A stretch of 64,000 nucleotides of DNA from Candidatus Obscuribacter sp. (GCA_016718315.1 JADKDV010000003.1:682001-746000); one strand, 5' to 3'. Numbered from the stretch's first letter, positions 1 through 8,474 are shown. Notes: a model not told the origin generated them from the sequence alone. A program made the numbers and translations.

Positions 1-43
1 AGAGATTGTTGCCTCCGAGAGAACAAGACTGGCTGCAGTCTAA
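1..43 (+). CDS. C-terminal end of an upstream gene (partial)
   Basis: The frame beginning at base 2 is open and ends with TAA at 41-43, giving a 13-residue tail (EIVASERTRLAAV). A strong intrinsic terminator follows 19 bases later, as expected at the end of a gene. Too little is visible to name the product. Confidence 0.4.
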   Translation, partial: EIVASERTRLAAV

Positions 44-61
44 TCTTTCAAACTGTACTTA

Positions 62-93
62 AGAGCCCTGGCCAAGCCGGGGCTCTTTTTTTT
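62..93 (+). terminator. Rho-independent terminator
   Basis: A seven-base stem AGAGCCC (62-68) pairs with GGGCTCT (80-86) and runs straight into eight T residues (86-93). It ends the transcript entering from the left and insulates the leucine-rich-repeat gene that starts 28 bases later. Confidence 0.85.
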
Positions 94-120
94 GGACAAA
101 AGCAACTATCCAAGAGGTAA

Positions 121-888
121 TTGCCTGGTTTCTATGACTACAATAGCTCCATGTCCTCAACATTACCTGGCGAACGTACCATCACTTTTCCCGCCAAAAG
201 ATCCCTTGGCGAACTCCATTTAATTGATGGGCAAGGTCGCGCTGAGTTTTTGTGTGATGCTAAAGGACGGGTGGTGATACCATCTCAACGCAATTTGAGC
301 CTCAATTTCAGTTTTGATCCGGCCTTTGGGCTATCGGCTTTGAGTGAGCTAAGTCCAGATGACCTGTATTGCATCTCGTTTTTGGGCTCCGAGATAACCG
401 ACGACGAGCTGTTTTATCTGACCACTCTCTCTGGTTTGCGTGAGCTGGATCTCAGCTGTACTCATATCTCTGACACCGGCTTGACCCACCTCAAAGGTCT
501 GACTCAGCTAAGTAAGCTCAATCTTGCTTCCACTGCTGTGAGTGACATTGGTATCTCCTCTCTCGCTAATTTAGTGGCCCTAAAAGAATTGGCTCTTGAT
601 GATACCGGTGTCACCGACCTCTCTATGGAGACCATCGAGCAATTTAGCCAGCTAGAAATTTTGTCTTTATCGTTTACCGCTCTATCAAATAAAGGCTTAC
701 CGCATCTGCGAGGCTTGCGTCGTTTGCAAAAGCTCCGGCTCAATTGCACCAAAATCGATGATAACGGTTTAGTGCACGTCCAAAAGCTGAGTCAGTTAAA
801 AGAGCTGTGGGTCCGCAACTGCCGGGTCTCATATCCGGGTCTGGTAGAACTAACCAAATGGCTCTCAGATTGTGAGATCATTCGCTAG
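121..888 (+). CDS. Leucine-rich repeat protein
   Basis: The protein has 255 residues. From about residue 95 to 245 it consists of six or so tandem leucine-rich repeats of about 24 residues (L-x-x-L-x-L-x-x-T-x-I-x-D-x-G-L pattern), the short type common in bacterial and planctomycete LRR proteins. There is no signal peptide or membrane segment, so it is probably a cytoplasmic protein-protein interaction module; the partner is unknown. The TTG start at 121 has AGAGG at 113-117, a rather short spacing. An in-frame ATG at 151 is possible but has no ribosome-binding site. It stands alone between two terminators. Confidence 0.85.
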   Translation: MPGFYDYNSSMSSTLPGERTITFPAKRSLGELHLIDGQGRAEFLCDAKGRVVIPSQRNLSLNFSFDPAFGLSALSELSPDDLYCISFLGSEITDDELFYLTTLSGLRELDLSCTHISDTGLTHLKGLTQLSKLNLASTAVSDIGISSLANLVALKELALDDTGVTDLSMETIEQFSQLEILSLSFTALSNKGLPHLRGLRRLQKLRLNCTKIDDNGLVHVQKLSQLKELWVRNCRVSYPGLVELTKWLSDCEIIR

Positions 889-906
889 CACCACAGGCAG
901 TGGCTA

Positions 907-950
907 CAAAAAATCCGCCCTCTACAATGTAAGGGCGGATTTAGAGTTTT
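907..950. terminator. Bidirectional terminator
   Basis: An 11-base perfect stem (911-921 with 932-942) is flanked by an A run on the left (907-913) and a T-rich tract on the right (941-951). It can terminate the LRR gene from the left and, more strongly, the converging minus-strand gene from the right. Confidence 0.85.
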
Positions 951-962
951 TAGCAATCAGCT

Positions 963-1883
963 TTAGAGGGGCAGTTGTCCTTCTTTGGCTTTGTTAGCTG
1001 TCTGTCTGTTATCAGCTTCGCTAGCGCCTTTGTCTTTGCCAAACTTCCACATTTTGATCTTGGGGAATTTTGCCGCAATATTGAGCTTGCTAGCTTTCTT
1101 CTCTTCGACTACAGGTGTTTCTTTGACAGTAGCGGCTGCCACAGCCGGAGCTTTGGGTTTGTCTTTAGCGATCAGGTCGTCCGATTGAGCACCTTTTGAG
1201 GCAACAGTTGCTTGCTGCATCGGACTCTTATCAGATTTGTGAGCGATGCCGGCGATTTTGCCAAAGGTTGACTGAGTGCCATCTTTGACTTTTGAGCCAG
1301 TGGTCTTGATGCCTTCACCCATGGCACCTGCGCCTTTGGCAATTACTTCGCCGCTTGCTTTAGCGCCGGTGGCGATGCCGCTGCCGACCTTTTTGGTGCC
1401 GTTAAGCATCACACTAGCACCAGCTTTGGTGCCATTGAGCATGCCACTAGCGGCGGCCTTAAATGTATTGGATGATTTTTCGCTGAGAGCCTTGATACCA
1501 CCGAGCATGCCACCCTTTTCTTGTGGGGCGCTGGCCTTTTCGACTTTAGCAGTGCTGGGCGCTTGTGCTGTTGCGGTTTGTTTGACCGATTTGCCTTTGA
1601 CGCCAGGACTTGTGACATAAGTGGTTGTGTTGACACTGGCGTCGACTGTTTCTTTAACTGGCTCGGGAGTGGCAGCTTTCTTTTTGCCGAGCATCGGTAA
1701 ACCAAACTTACCAGGCTTTTTCTTTTCCTGGTATTCACCGCTATAGCTTGGCGCTGATATGGCGGCGTAAGGGTCAAGAGCCGACTGCGGTCCGGCGTGA
1801 GCAATACAATTGCTGGCTGCGCAGGCACCGATTACGGCGGCTGCTACAAACTTGCTTTTAGATCTGGATTTGAAATCCTTCAT
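963..1883 (-). CDS. Secreted Ala/Lys/Gly-rich protein
   Basis: The protein has 306 residues and I do not recognise a family. A basic N-terminus and a hydrophobic segment ending in A-H-A around residue 30 look like a Sec signal peptide. The body is low in complexity and very basic. A Pro/Lys/Ala-rich part is followed (about residues 130-210) by repeats of roughly 11 residues built on G-x-K/A-x-x-G, which would form a long amphipathic helix, and then a Lys/Ala/Val-rich tail. GGGAGA sits about 10 bases before the ATG. It is a single-gene unit ending at the bidirectional terminator. A role in the envelope is a guess from the signal peptide. Confidence 0.75.
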   Translation of the reverse strand: MKDFKSRSKSKFVAAAVIGACAASNCIAHAGPQSALDPYAAISAPSYSGEYQEKKKPGKFGLPMLGKKKAATPEPVKETVDASVNTTTYVTSPGVKGKSVKQTATAQAPSTAKVEKASAPQEKGGMLGGIKALSEKSSNTFKAAASGMLNGTKAGASVMLNGTKKVGSGIATGAKASGEVIAKGAGAMGEGIKTTGSKVKDGTQSTFGKIAGIAHKSDKSPMQQATVASKGAQSDDLIAKDKPKAPAVAAATVKETPVVEEKKASKLNIAAKFPKIKMWKFGKDKGASEADNRQTANKAKEGQLPL

Positions 1884-2065
1884 CTGGGCTTATCTCCCTT
1901 TCTATGGTGCTGATGCGTGAATCGCGATCTCGCTTATGCAATCCGACCAGTTATAGCACATATCCTTTAGTAGTAAGGAGCTGGCAAAGGCACATGGGCG
2001 CCTTAAAAGTCGTAAATTTCAAGGGGAGGGCTGTTTATTAAAGAGCTTACATCTTAGAAGGTATC

Positions 2066-2099
2066 GGCAATTTTTTTTGCATTCCTCAAAAAAATTGCC
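2066..2099. repeat. Perfect 12-bp inverted repeat
   Basis: GGCAATTTTTTT (2066-2077) and AAAAAAATTGCC (2088-2099) are exact inverse complements around a 10-base loop. It lies upstream of the promoter of the microprotein gene and about 180 bases upstream of the minus-strand gene ending at 963. The role is unclear: it could end a stray transcript or bind a regulator. Confidence 0.5.
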
Positions 2100-2107
2100 A
2101 CAGGCCT

Positions 2108-2135
2108 TTGACTTGAGCGTCCGGGCGGTTATATT
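2108..2135 (+). promoter_or_regulatory. Sigma-70-type promoter for the microprotein
   Basis: TTGACT (2108-2113) and TATATT (2130-2135) are separated by 16 bases. The expected transcript start is near 2142, about 55 bases before the ATG at 2196. Confidence 0.6.
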
Positions 2136-2195
2136 AGATGTAGATATCTTATTTGTAGATTTTAACCATTGGTTTTTAAGCGATATGGAGAGTAA

Positions 2196-2330
2196 ATGCC
2201 ATCAGCATCCACCGGTACGAGCCCCGAGGTCTTTGTGGCCATTGTGCTCGGCATGACTATATTGTGTTTTTTAGGACTGGGCGCCAAAAAAGCCTTTTTT
2301 GAACCCTATACCGGTCCAGACGAGACATAA
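2196..2330 (+). CDS. 44-residue single-span membrane microprotein
   Basis: The ATG at 2196 has GGAG five bases upstream (2187-2190) and a good promoter at 2108-2135, so this short frame is very likely a real gene. The product has a short polar N-terminus, one hydrophobic span (about residues 11-29), two lysines, and an acidic tail reading FFEPYTGPDET. That layout loosely resembles cyanobacterial PsbN (short N-terminus, one span, DPF-E-x-H-E-D-type tail). The identity is too low for me to call it PsbN. It ends 11 bases before the converging gene at 2341. Confidence 0.6.
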   Translation: MPSASTGTSPEVFVAIVLGMTILCFLGLGAKKAFFEPYTGPDET

Positions 2331-2340
2331 TAGATAGCTC

Positions 2341-3060
2341 TCAGGCTTTTGCTTTGCGGTATTGCTCTAGCAGGATACCGCCTAAGCCGAGCATGGCCAG
2401 CAATAGCACCAGGCGGTTGCCTATCCTGGGCAACATAGCAAAGCCCGGTATGGTGGACAAAAGCGCCACAGCCAGGCAGGTCAGCACTATTGTCAGGGCG
2501 CGCTGCCAGCAGCTACCCTTACCACTGTCTTTGATTTTAAAGATTTCACATAGTCTGTCTGACAGCGCTAAGATGCCTGTGGCCAGACCAAGGGTATAAC
2601 TTACCTCCAGGATACCCATGCTGATCAAACCCATGGGTAAAAGCGCTTCCTTTTCGAAGGATGAGCGGGCCAGGACCATTAACAAAAAGGAATATACAAA
2701 AGAATAGGTGAGGGATTTGACCACGCTCTCTCTCATTGTCTGTCTGGCGCTTTGCAAAGTCTTAAAGGGCAAAAGGCTCAGCGAGAGACTGATAAATACA
2801 CAAAAGAAAAATAAGGCACCAGGACGCCAGCGTTCATCTAGAGCTTGTTTGAAATATTTTAGTGGTTTGCGCATATGCTCATTGAGCACCAGGGGCTCCG
2901 GGCTTTTTTCTTTGAGGCGCAGACCAAACCATTGATTTTGGGCTCTGACTGGACTGAGCAGGGTGCTCAGTTGATTTGGCAAAGTGATAGGCAAAATCAG
3001 AGTGCTCAAAAGAGCAAAGGTGACAGCTAGCAGTTGTAAATTACGCCTGCGTTTATGCAT
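2341..3060 (-). CDS. Multi-pass membrane protein of the ECF operon
   Basis: The protein has 239 residues. A hydrophobic N-terminal segment (about residues 8-30) is followed by a soluble loop and four or five further spans. I recognise no family. Its start overlaps the preceding gene by eight bases, so it is translated together with the anti-sigma-like protein and is the last gene of the four-gene stress operon. A role in sensing or anchoring the envelope signal is inferred from position only. Confidence 0.7.
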   Translation of the reverse strand: MHKRRRNLQLLAVTFALLSTLILPITLPNQLSTLLSPVRAQNQWFGLRLKEKSPEPLVLNEHMRKPLKYFKQALDERWRPGALFFFCVFISLSLSLLPFKTLQSARQTMRESVVKSLTYSFVYSFLLMVLARSSFEKEALLPMGLISMGILEVSYTLGLATGILALSDRLCEIFKIKDSGKGSCWQRALTIVLTCLAVALLSTIPGFAMLPRIGNRLVLLLAMLGLGGILLEQYRKAKA

Positions 3061-3415
3061 ATGATTTGACTCCGTTTGCCTTGGCCGGCGGTGCTAGCAG
3101 GGGCTTAAAAAGCAGCAGCACTACTAGAGCCACAGCCCAGCTGGCTATGCTCCAGGCTGATTCATCTGTATCAAGCGGCAAAAATGCTACAAAAGCAATA
3201 AAAGAAAGGAGCATTAGTGCTGCTGAGTGCCAGTCAAATGCCGGACCAGCCAAAGGTTTTGTGTTTTGTATGACGCTTTCTGGTGCTGTTATTGGGGCGC
3301 TTTGGCTCTCCAGCTCTACTTGTTGCATGATGCTGGCCGTCAGGCTCTCGTCATAGGGCACCAGGGGTAGTGCTGTCGCTGCCTTTTTGAAGATCTCATC
3401 GTCAAGCTCATTCAT
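3053..3415 (-). CDS. Anti-sigma-factor-like membrane protein
   Basis: The protein has 120 residues. A soluble, acidic N-terminal part of about 65 residues (D-D-E-I-F-K-K-A opening) is followed by two closely spaced membrane spans (about residues 66-80 and 88-108). The start overlaps the sigma gene stop by four bases (ATGA), the usual arrangement for an ECF sigma and its membrane anti-sigma factor. No zinc-binding H-x3-C-x2-C motif is present, so it is not a classical ZAS protein. The call rests on position and topology. Confidence 0.6.
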   Translation of the reverse strand: MNELDDEIFKKAATALPLVPYDESLTASIMQQVELESQSAPITAPESVIQNTKPLAGPAFDWHSAALMLLSFIAFVAFLPLDTDESAWSIASWAVALVVLLLFKPLLAPPAKANGVKSYA

Positions 3416-4002
3416 AGTTGTATCCCCTCTGATTGGTAGAGCCCCAGGGCGCTGTCTGCTATTAATTTGCGCAGACTGCTTTTGGCTCTAAAAAGTAAAT
3501 TGCGGACATTTGCTTCGCTCTCGTGCATCACTTGAGCAATGTCCTGGTAGCTGAGGTCAAACTGGTAACGCAAAATAAAAGCCTGGCGGTAACGCACTGG
3601 TATTTGATCGAGTGCCCGGGCAAGCTCTTCCATGGTAAGTTCTGTTTCTAGTTGGGATTCACTTTGAGCACTTTGACCTGGCTCCAGATGCGGCTCCTCC
3701 TCCAGTAAAGATTCAAGGGAGAGGGCCGGCTTTTTGGCTCTCAAGTAATCGATAGCGCTGTTATTGGCAATGGTCAAAAGCCAGGTCTTAAAAGGTCTAT
3801 CCAGTTGGTAGCTTTTGATATTGCGATAGGCTTTAACAAAACAATCTTGAGTGAGATCTCTTACCGCTTCTTGATCTTGCACTATGCGTAGTATCACGCT
3901 GGCGACCAGAGACTGATAGCGCTGCACTAGAGGTTCAAAGGCTCTGGTATCACCTTTGAGTACCTCCACTATCAGCTCTCGATCGCTTTTGGGGGCTGTC
4001 AT
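3412..4002 (-). CDS. ECF-family RNA polymerase sigma factor (RpoE-like)
   Basis: The protein has 196 residues, normal for ECF sigma factors. Region 2 (about residues 25-90) carries the D-L-T-Q-D-x-F-x-K-A-Y core-binding and -10-melting helix and F-K-T-W-L-x-x-I-A-x-N. Region 4 (about 130-185) has the helix-turn-helix around L-S-Y-Q-D-I-A-Q-V-M. It starts immediately after the Spy-like gene and is coupled to the anti-sigma-like gene. The ECF-type promoter at 4555-4582 in front of the operon suggests that it drives its own transcription. Confidence 0.92.
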   Translation of the reverse strand: MTAPKSDRELIVEVLKGDTRAFEPLVQRYQSLVASVILRIVQDQEAVRDLTQDCFVKAYRNIKSYQLDRPFKTWLLTIANNSAIDYLRAKKPALSLESLLEEEPHLEPGQSAQSESQLETELTMEELARALDQIPVRYRQAFILRYQFDLSYQDIAQVMHESEANVRNLLFRAKSSLRKLIADSALGLYQSEGIQL

Positions 4003-4527
4003 TTAGCTAGCAAAGCCCTTCTGTCTGCGCTCTAATACGGCTTCCAGTCGTTGTCCCAGTTTGGTCAATTGCTCATCGCTGAGTAGTGCTCTTACTTCCA
4101 GCATTGTCTTCAGTCTGGACTCGCTCATTTGCTGGCGCAGGGTTTGCAGTTCGTGCGCTTTGGCTTCGATGTCGCTTGTTTTGGCTTTGGGATTACAGGC
4201 CAGGCGACCTAATTCTTTTATGCCAGTTTTGAGCGCTAGTCGATTTTGTTTGTTTAGTTTGAGTTTACTCTCCAGGATGTTATTTATTTTCTCACGCTGT
4301 TCGCTTGTGGCATCGATGCGATTAAAAAAACGCTTTTGGAAGTGTTTAAAGAGCGCCTTGGTTAGCTCCGGGTCGTCGTCTACAACTACGCTAGCCTGAG
4401 GTGCTTGAGTGCTCGCGCTCTCCTGGGCCAGGGCGCGGCTGCTCAAAAGAGAGGGGGCGGCAATACTGGCTACTAAAATTAGCATAGTAGCCATTTTGGT
4501 GATCTTGAGTTCGTTTTTTTGTTTCAT
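4003..4527 (-). CDS. Spy/CpxP-like periplasmic stress protein
   Basis: The protein has 174 residues. A signal peptide ends near residue 35 (S-R-A-L-A-Q). The mature part is almost all helical and carries two diverged LTxxQ-type motifs (A-T-S-E-Q-R-E and L-S-D-E-Q-L), the mark of the Spy/CpxP/ZraP family of periplasmic chaperones and metal-stress sensors. It is the first gene of the ECF operon, directly abutting the sigma gene. By analogy it may bind misfolded proteins or metals and feed back on the sigma pathway. Confidence 0.75.
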   Translation of the reverse strand: MKQKNELKITKMATMLILVASIAAPSLLSSRALAQESASTQAPQASVVVDDDPELTKALFKHFQKRFFNRIDATSEQREKINNILESKLKLNKQNRLALKTGIKELGRLACNPKAKTSDIEAKAHELQTLRQQMSESRLKTMLEVRALLSDEQLTKLGQRLEAVLERRQKGFAS

Positions 4528-4554
4528 GGTTGAGTCCTCGGTCTGACATCAACC

Positions 4555-4582
4555 AATACGCAGGCACTTTTAAAAAGTTTCA
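4555..4582 (-). promoter_or_regulatory. ECF-type promoter of the stress operon
   Basis: On the minus strand TGAAAC (4577-4582) is followed 16 bases later by CGTATT (4555-4560). This is a textbook ECF-sigma -35/-10 pair and not a sigma-70 promoter. It sits 28 bases before the first ATG, and GAGG is the ribosome-binding site. It implies autoregulation by the sigma factor encoded in the operon. Confidence 0.7.
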
Positions 4583-4598
4583 GCAACCTTAAGCCGGG

Positions 4599-5741
4599 TT
4601 ACACAAGTTTAGATAGCTCGCTCAGTGGATAGCTGGTCTCATAGTCGACAAACCCTAATTTGGGCTGGGGCAGGACAAGTTTGATGTTTTCGCCGGTGCG
4701 TTTTTTGTCCACGCTCATCATGTTGACTATTTTGTCTTTGGCGCTGCCTTTGGGTAATTCATAGGGCAGCTCGGCTCTGATTAGTATTTCTTTGACGCGT
4801 ACCAGAGCGTCTTTTTCGATTTTCTTTTGGCCAACACTAAACTTTGTGGCGTGATAAAGACCGATGGCCACTGCTTCTCCGTGACTCAGTCCGTATTCGG
4901 TCTGGGCTTCAAGTGCGTGGGCCAGTGTATGACCAAGATTGAGACAACGTCTGATGCCCGCTTCGTGTGGGTCTTTTTGCACCACATAGAGCTTCATTTT
5001 GATACAGCTTGTTATGAGCCCAGAGAGCATGGGACCGTCATACTCGATAGGAGCGTTGACCAGGTCATCAATTAAATCAATGAGCGGTCTTGGTCCGCGC
5101 TCATAATCAGTGTACTTAGCCACAGTCTCTTCAATCAGAGCATATTTGATGATTTCGGCCAGCCCAGCGGTCAATTGTTTGGGGTTGAGTGTTGAGAGCA
5201 CTTCCTGGTCAGCCAGTACTGCCTTGGGAAAGAAAAAAGTACCAGCTAGATTTTTGCCGGTGGGCAGATTGATGGCGTTTTTGCCCCCGATAGCAGCATC
5301 CACCTGGGCTAAAAGTGAGGTGGGTATTAAAACTAAATTGAGTCCTCTCAAATAAGTAGAGCAGGCAAAGCCAGCCAAATCGAGCACGGCGCCGCCACCT
5401 AGAGCAACTACTGTGTCGTGTCTGTCAAAGCCGCGTCCTTGCAAGTGCTCCCAGATACGCAATAGCCATTCAGTGGTTTTGCAGGCTTCACCATCGGGGA
5501 CTTCCAGTGTTGTCACCTGGAAATCTTCACCGGGCAGCGTATCGAGCACGTCTCTGAGCCAGTGAATCGCTGTAGAGGGCTGGCATACTATCAGCACTCT
5601 TTTGCCAGCACCGATTTGAGCCAATATAGAAGAAAGTTTTTGTCTTGCTCCGCCACCTACCGCAACTCTGGTTTTGACGTCCAGCGAAGAATTCCAGTTC
5701 ATTGTGATTACTGGTCCGCGGTGCCGGCCTTTATGACGCAT
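4599..5741 (-). CDS. aroB: 3-dehydroquinate synthase
   Basis: The protein converts DAHP to 3-dehydroquinate, the second step of the shikimate pathway, with NAD and a divalent metal. Family marks are G-G-G-A-V-L-D-L-A-G-F with the downstream P-T-S-L-L-A-Q-V-D-A-A-I-G-G-K-N substrate and NAD region, and the zinc histidine segments N-L-G-H-T-L-A-H-A and L-S-H-G-E-A-V. It has 380 residues, usual for the family. The ATG at 5741 overlaps aroC by 11 bases and has GGGAAGG upstream. An internal ATG at residue 14 is an alternative start. Confidence 0.95.
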   Translation of the reverse strand: MRHKGRHRGPVITMNWNSSLDVKTRVAVGGGARQKLSSILAQIGAGKRVLIVCQPSTAIHWLRDVLDTLPGEDFQVTTLEVPDGEACKTTEWLLRIWEHLQGRGFDRHDTVVALGGGAVLDLAGFACSTYLRGLNLVLIPTSLLAQVDAAIGGKNAINLPTGKNLAGTFFFPKAVLADQEVLSTLNPKQLTAGLAEIIKYALIEETVAKYTDYERGPRPLIDLIDDLVNAPIEYDGPMLSGLITSCIKMKLYVVQKDPHEAGIRRCLNLGHTLAHALEAQTEYGLSHGEAVAIGLYHATKFSVGQKKIEKDALVRVKEILIRAELPYELPKGSAKDKIVNMMSVDKKRTGENIKLVLPQPKLGFVDYETSYPLSELSKLV

Positions 5742-6978
5742 CCTCTACCTTCCCTTTCGTAAGCTCTCGGACATATGTTTTGTAGGTTTGCACGGACTGT
5801 TTTAAATCGGTCATAGTGTCGCAGGCAAACTTGTCAATAAATGCATTAGCCATGGTCAAGGATACCATTGCCTTAGCTACAACAGAAGCTGCCGGCACAG
5901 CACAAACGTCTGAGCGTTCATAGTGGGCAAAGTCACCAGCCAGCTGGGGATAGCTCAAAGAAGGCAAGCCTTTTTTGAGGGTTGGTATAGGCTTGAAATA
6001 TACAGTTGTCACCACGGGCTCGCCGTTGGTCATGCCGCCCTCAATACCGCCAGCATGATTGCTCACCCGCTCGACATAGAAGCAGCTGGCATCGCCACTC
6101 TCTTTGCGCCCGATGGCATCATGTACTTTGGAGCCGGGCAAGCCGGAGCTATCGACGCCATCGCCAATAGCAATTGCTTTGGCTGACTGGATGCTCAAAA
6201 GTGCTTGAGCCAGTAGTCCGTCGAGGCGGCGGTCCCACTGGTGTGAGCTGCCAAGTCCGGGCGGGACATTGAGGACCTTGACTTGGACTTGACCGCCGAG
6301 GCTGTCCCCATCTTTTAGAGCCTGGGTGATTTCGGCTTCCATTTTTGCAGATAGTGCGGCATCGGCGCAGTAGACGCGGGATTGATTAATTTGCTCTTGC
6401 AGCGCGCTAATTGCCTCGTGCTCGACCTGCTCATTTGAGCAAGGTCCGTTCACTGAGCCAATTGCCACAACCTGGCTCAAAACTGTGATACCTAGTTGCT
6501 GCAAGAGCAGCTGGGCAAAGGCGCCTGCCGCCACCCGGCTGGCGGTTTCTCTGGCGCTGGCTCTTTCTAGTACGTCTCTAATATCGGTCAGTCTGTACTT
6601 CACCGTACCAGCAAAATCGGCATGTCCCGGTCTAAATCGATTGATTTTTTTGTCAGCAATCTGCTTGCGCTGGCTTTCGGTCAGGTTTTGCAGCGGCAGA
6701 GCCGAGACACTCATGACAGTCAGCCAGTTGGCGGAGTCATTGTTTTGAATTTCGTAAGCAATCGGTGCGCCAGTGGTTTTACCCCAGCGCACACCGCCCA
6801 CAATAATGATTTTGTCGTCTTCTATTTTTTGTCTGCCGCTGCGCCCAAATCCGCCCTGGCGCTTCTTTAGCTCGCTATTGATAAAATCGATGTCGACTTC
6901 GAGACCGGCTGGCATGCCGTCCAGTATCGAGACCAGTTTGGGTCCGTGGGACTCGCCACCAGTTAAAAGTCTAAGCAA
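5731..6978 (-). CDS. aroC: Chorismate synthase
   Basis: This enzyme makes chorismate from EPSP with reduced FMN, the last shikimate step. The signatures are all visible: G-E-S-H-G near residue 8, R-P-G-H-A-D near 120, R-A-S-A-R-E-T-A, and H-A-G-G-I-E-G-G near 320. At 415 residues it is slightly longer than average. The start is TTG at 6978, supported by AAAGGAG eight bases upstream. It is co-transcribed with aroB and diverges from aroA. Confidence 0.96.
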   Translation of the reverse strand: MLRLLTGGESHGPKLVSILDGMPAGLEVDIDFINSELKKRQGGFGRSGRQKIEDDKIIIVGGVRWGKTTGAPIAYEIQNNDSANWLTVMSVSALPLQNLTESQRKQIADKKINRFRPGHADFAGTVKYRLTDIRDVLERASARETASRVAAGAFAQLLLQQLGITVLSQVVAIGSVNGPCSNEQVEHEAISALQEQINQSRVYCADAALSAKMEAEITQALKDGDSLGGQVQVKVLNVPPGLGSSHQWDRRLDGLLAQALLSIQSAKAIAIGDGVDSSGLPGSKVHDAIGRKESGDASCFYVERVSNHAGGIEGGMTNGEPVVTTVYFKPIPTLKKGLPSLSYPQLAGDFAHYERSDVCAVPAASVVAKAMVSLTMANAFIDKFACDTMTDLKQSVQTYKTYVRELTKGKVEDAS

Positions 6979-7053
6979 TTAGCTGCTCCTTTTTATCCGC
7001 AATGCCCAAGAGATGCTAGCCTATTAGTTGTCTATAGAGTTGACAGGCAAATT

Positions 7054-8388
7054 ATGTCAGATATGGCGGCTAACAAGCTTTCATCCTTAAAAAAGCCTCG
7101 TCTATCGGGCAGTTTGAGACCGCCCGGTGATAAGTCTATAACTCATCGCGCCTTGATTTTTGCCGCTCTTGTCAAAGGTTATGTGCAAATCAAAGGAGCT
7201 CTCCAGTCTTTTGATACTGTCACTACAGTAAACGCCATGCGTAAGCTTGGTCTCGATATATCTCCCCTCGAAAGCGATCCTACCGCCCTGAGGGTAGCCA
7301 GTCCCGGGCTCACTAGGATGGCGCGCACACATATCACCGAAGAAATAGACTGCGGCAATAGTGGCACCACTATGCGGCTTCTGTCCGGTCTGGTATGCAG
7401 TCTCAACGGCTCACAATTTGCTTTTGATGGCGATGAATCGCTGCAAAAGCGCGATATGTCTAGAGTTTTGACATTGGTTGGCAGTATGGGTGCCAAAGTT
7501 GATTATCTCGCCGAGCTTGGCTATGCGCCATTTGTTGTTAGAGGCGGCAGCTTACGAGGTGGTGAATTTGTTTTGCCAGTTAGCTCAGCGCAAGTATGCA
7601 CATCGCTGCTCCTGGCTGGATTAAAAGCCGCAGGTGTAACTACAGTGTCGACACCATATCAGGTGCGTGATCACAGTGTGCGCCTGCTCAAATTTATGGG
7701 TGTGGATATCACGGCCGATGAGCTTAAATGCTCGGTCAAGCCCCTGGCTAAGGACTTACCAGGTACAACAATCACAGTACCCGGTGACCTTTCTTCTGCT
7801 GCCTTTTTTATGGTAGCTGCCGCCATTTTGCCCGGTAGCAAAATCACCATGCAAGGTGTCGGCCTCAATCCCGGACGTACACTTGTGATAGATGTATTGC
7901 GCGAAATGGGCGTGCCGATTGTCATAGCCAACGAGAGCGAGATTTGCGGCGAACCAGTTGGTGACGTGACGGTAGTTGGTCCCGATAGTCTTGCTGCTGT
8001 CACTATCCCGGCTGCTTCGGTTGCGCGGGGTATCGATGAATTGCCCCTTTTGACTCTGGCTTTTGTTTTTGCACAGGGGCGGTCTGCCATATTGGGAGCG
8101 CAAGAACTCAAGACCAAAGAGTCCAACCGGCTCGCGTCTATTTTTAATAATCTCAGTGAGGCTGGCGCTAAGGTCGAGTCTTTTGCCGATAGCATATTTG
8201 TCGAGGGTGAAGGAGTTTTGCCCGGTGGAAGCCACTGGACCACTCTCAATGATCACAGACTGGCCATGACCGGTCTTATTGCCAATCTGGCATCGGAACA
8301 ACCGATTTTGCCTGATAACTTGAGTTCTATTGGTGTTAGCTATCCCCAATTCGAAAAGGATCTAGCCAGTCTGGTTGTATCCAATTAG
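7054..8388 (+). CDS. aroA: 3-phosphoshikimate 1-carboxyvinyltransferase (EPSP synthase)
   Basis: The enzyme transfers enolpyruvate from PEP to shikimate-3-phosphate. It has 444 residues with the two-domain family pattern: the N-terminal P-G-D-K-S-I-T-H-R phosphate and substrate loop, G-N-S-G-T-T-M-R near residue 103, R-G-I-D-E-L-P with the catalytic Asp, K-E-S-N-R, and the C-terminal D-H-R-L-A-M. The ATG at 7054 lies 75 bases from the divergent aroC start, so the two share a short promoter region and together provide steps 2, 6 and 7 of the pathway. Confidence 0.96.
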   Translation: MSDMAANKLSSLKKPRLSGSLRPPGDKSITHRALIFAALVKGYVQIKGALQSFDTVTTVNAMRKLGLDISPLESDPTALRVASPGLTRMARTHITEEIDCGNSGTTMRLLSGLVCSLNGSQFAFDGDESLQKRDMSRVLTLVGSMGAKVDYLAELGYAPFVVRGGSLRGGEFVLPVSSAQVCTSLLLAGLKAAGVTTVSTPYQVRDHSVRLLKFMGVDITADELKCSVKPLAKDLPGTTITVPGDLSSAAFFMVAAAILPGSKITMQGVGLNPGRTLVIDVLREMGVPIVIANESEICGEPVGDVTVVGPDSLAAVTIPAASVARGIDELPLLTLAFVFAQGRSAILGAQELKTKESNRLASIFNNLSEAGAKVESFADSIFVEGEGVLPGGSHWTTLNDHRLAMTGLIANLASEQPILPDNLSSIGVSYPQFEKDLASLVVSN

Positions 8389-8397
8389 TTTTTGTAG

Positions 8398-8420
8398 GCA
8401 AATGGCAACAATTTGCTTTT
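8398..8420 (+). terminator. Likely terminator after aroA
   Basis: GCAAAT (8398-8403) pairs with ATTTGC (8411-8416) over a seven-base loop and is followed by four T residues. The stem is AT-rich and the T tract short, so this is a modest candidate. Confidence 0.45.
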
Positions 8421-8445
8421 AAATTCTTCTACTTGTAAGTGTACG

Positions 8446-8474
8446 TTGCAGATACTGAACGATTGGAATATATT
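8446..8474 (+). promoter_or_regulatory. Sigma-70-type promoter of the secreted protein gene
   Basis: TTGCAG (8446-8451) and TATATT (8469-8474) are separated by 17 bases, with a transcript start expected near 8481 and the ATG at 8509. A promoter here excludes the upstream in-frame TTG at 8413 as the translation start. Confidence 0.6.
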
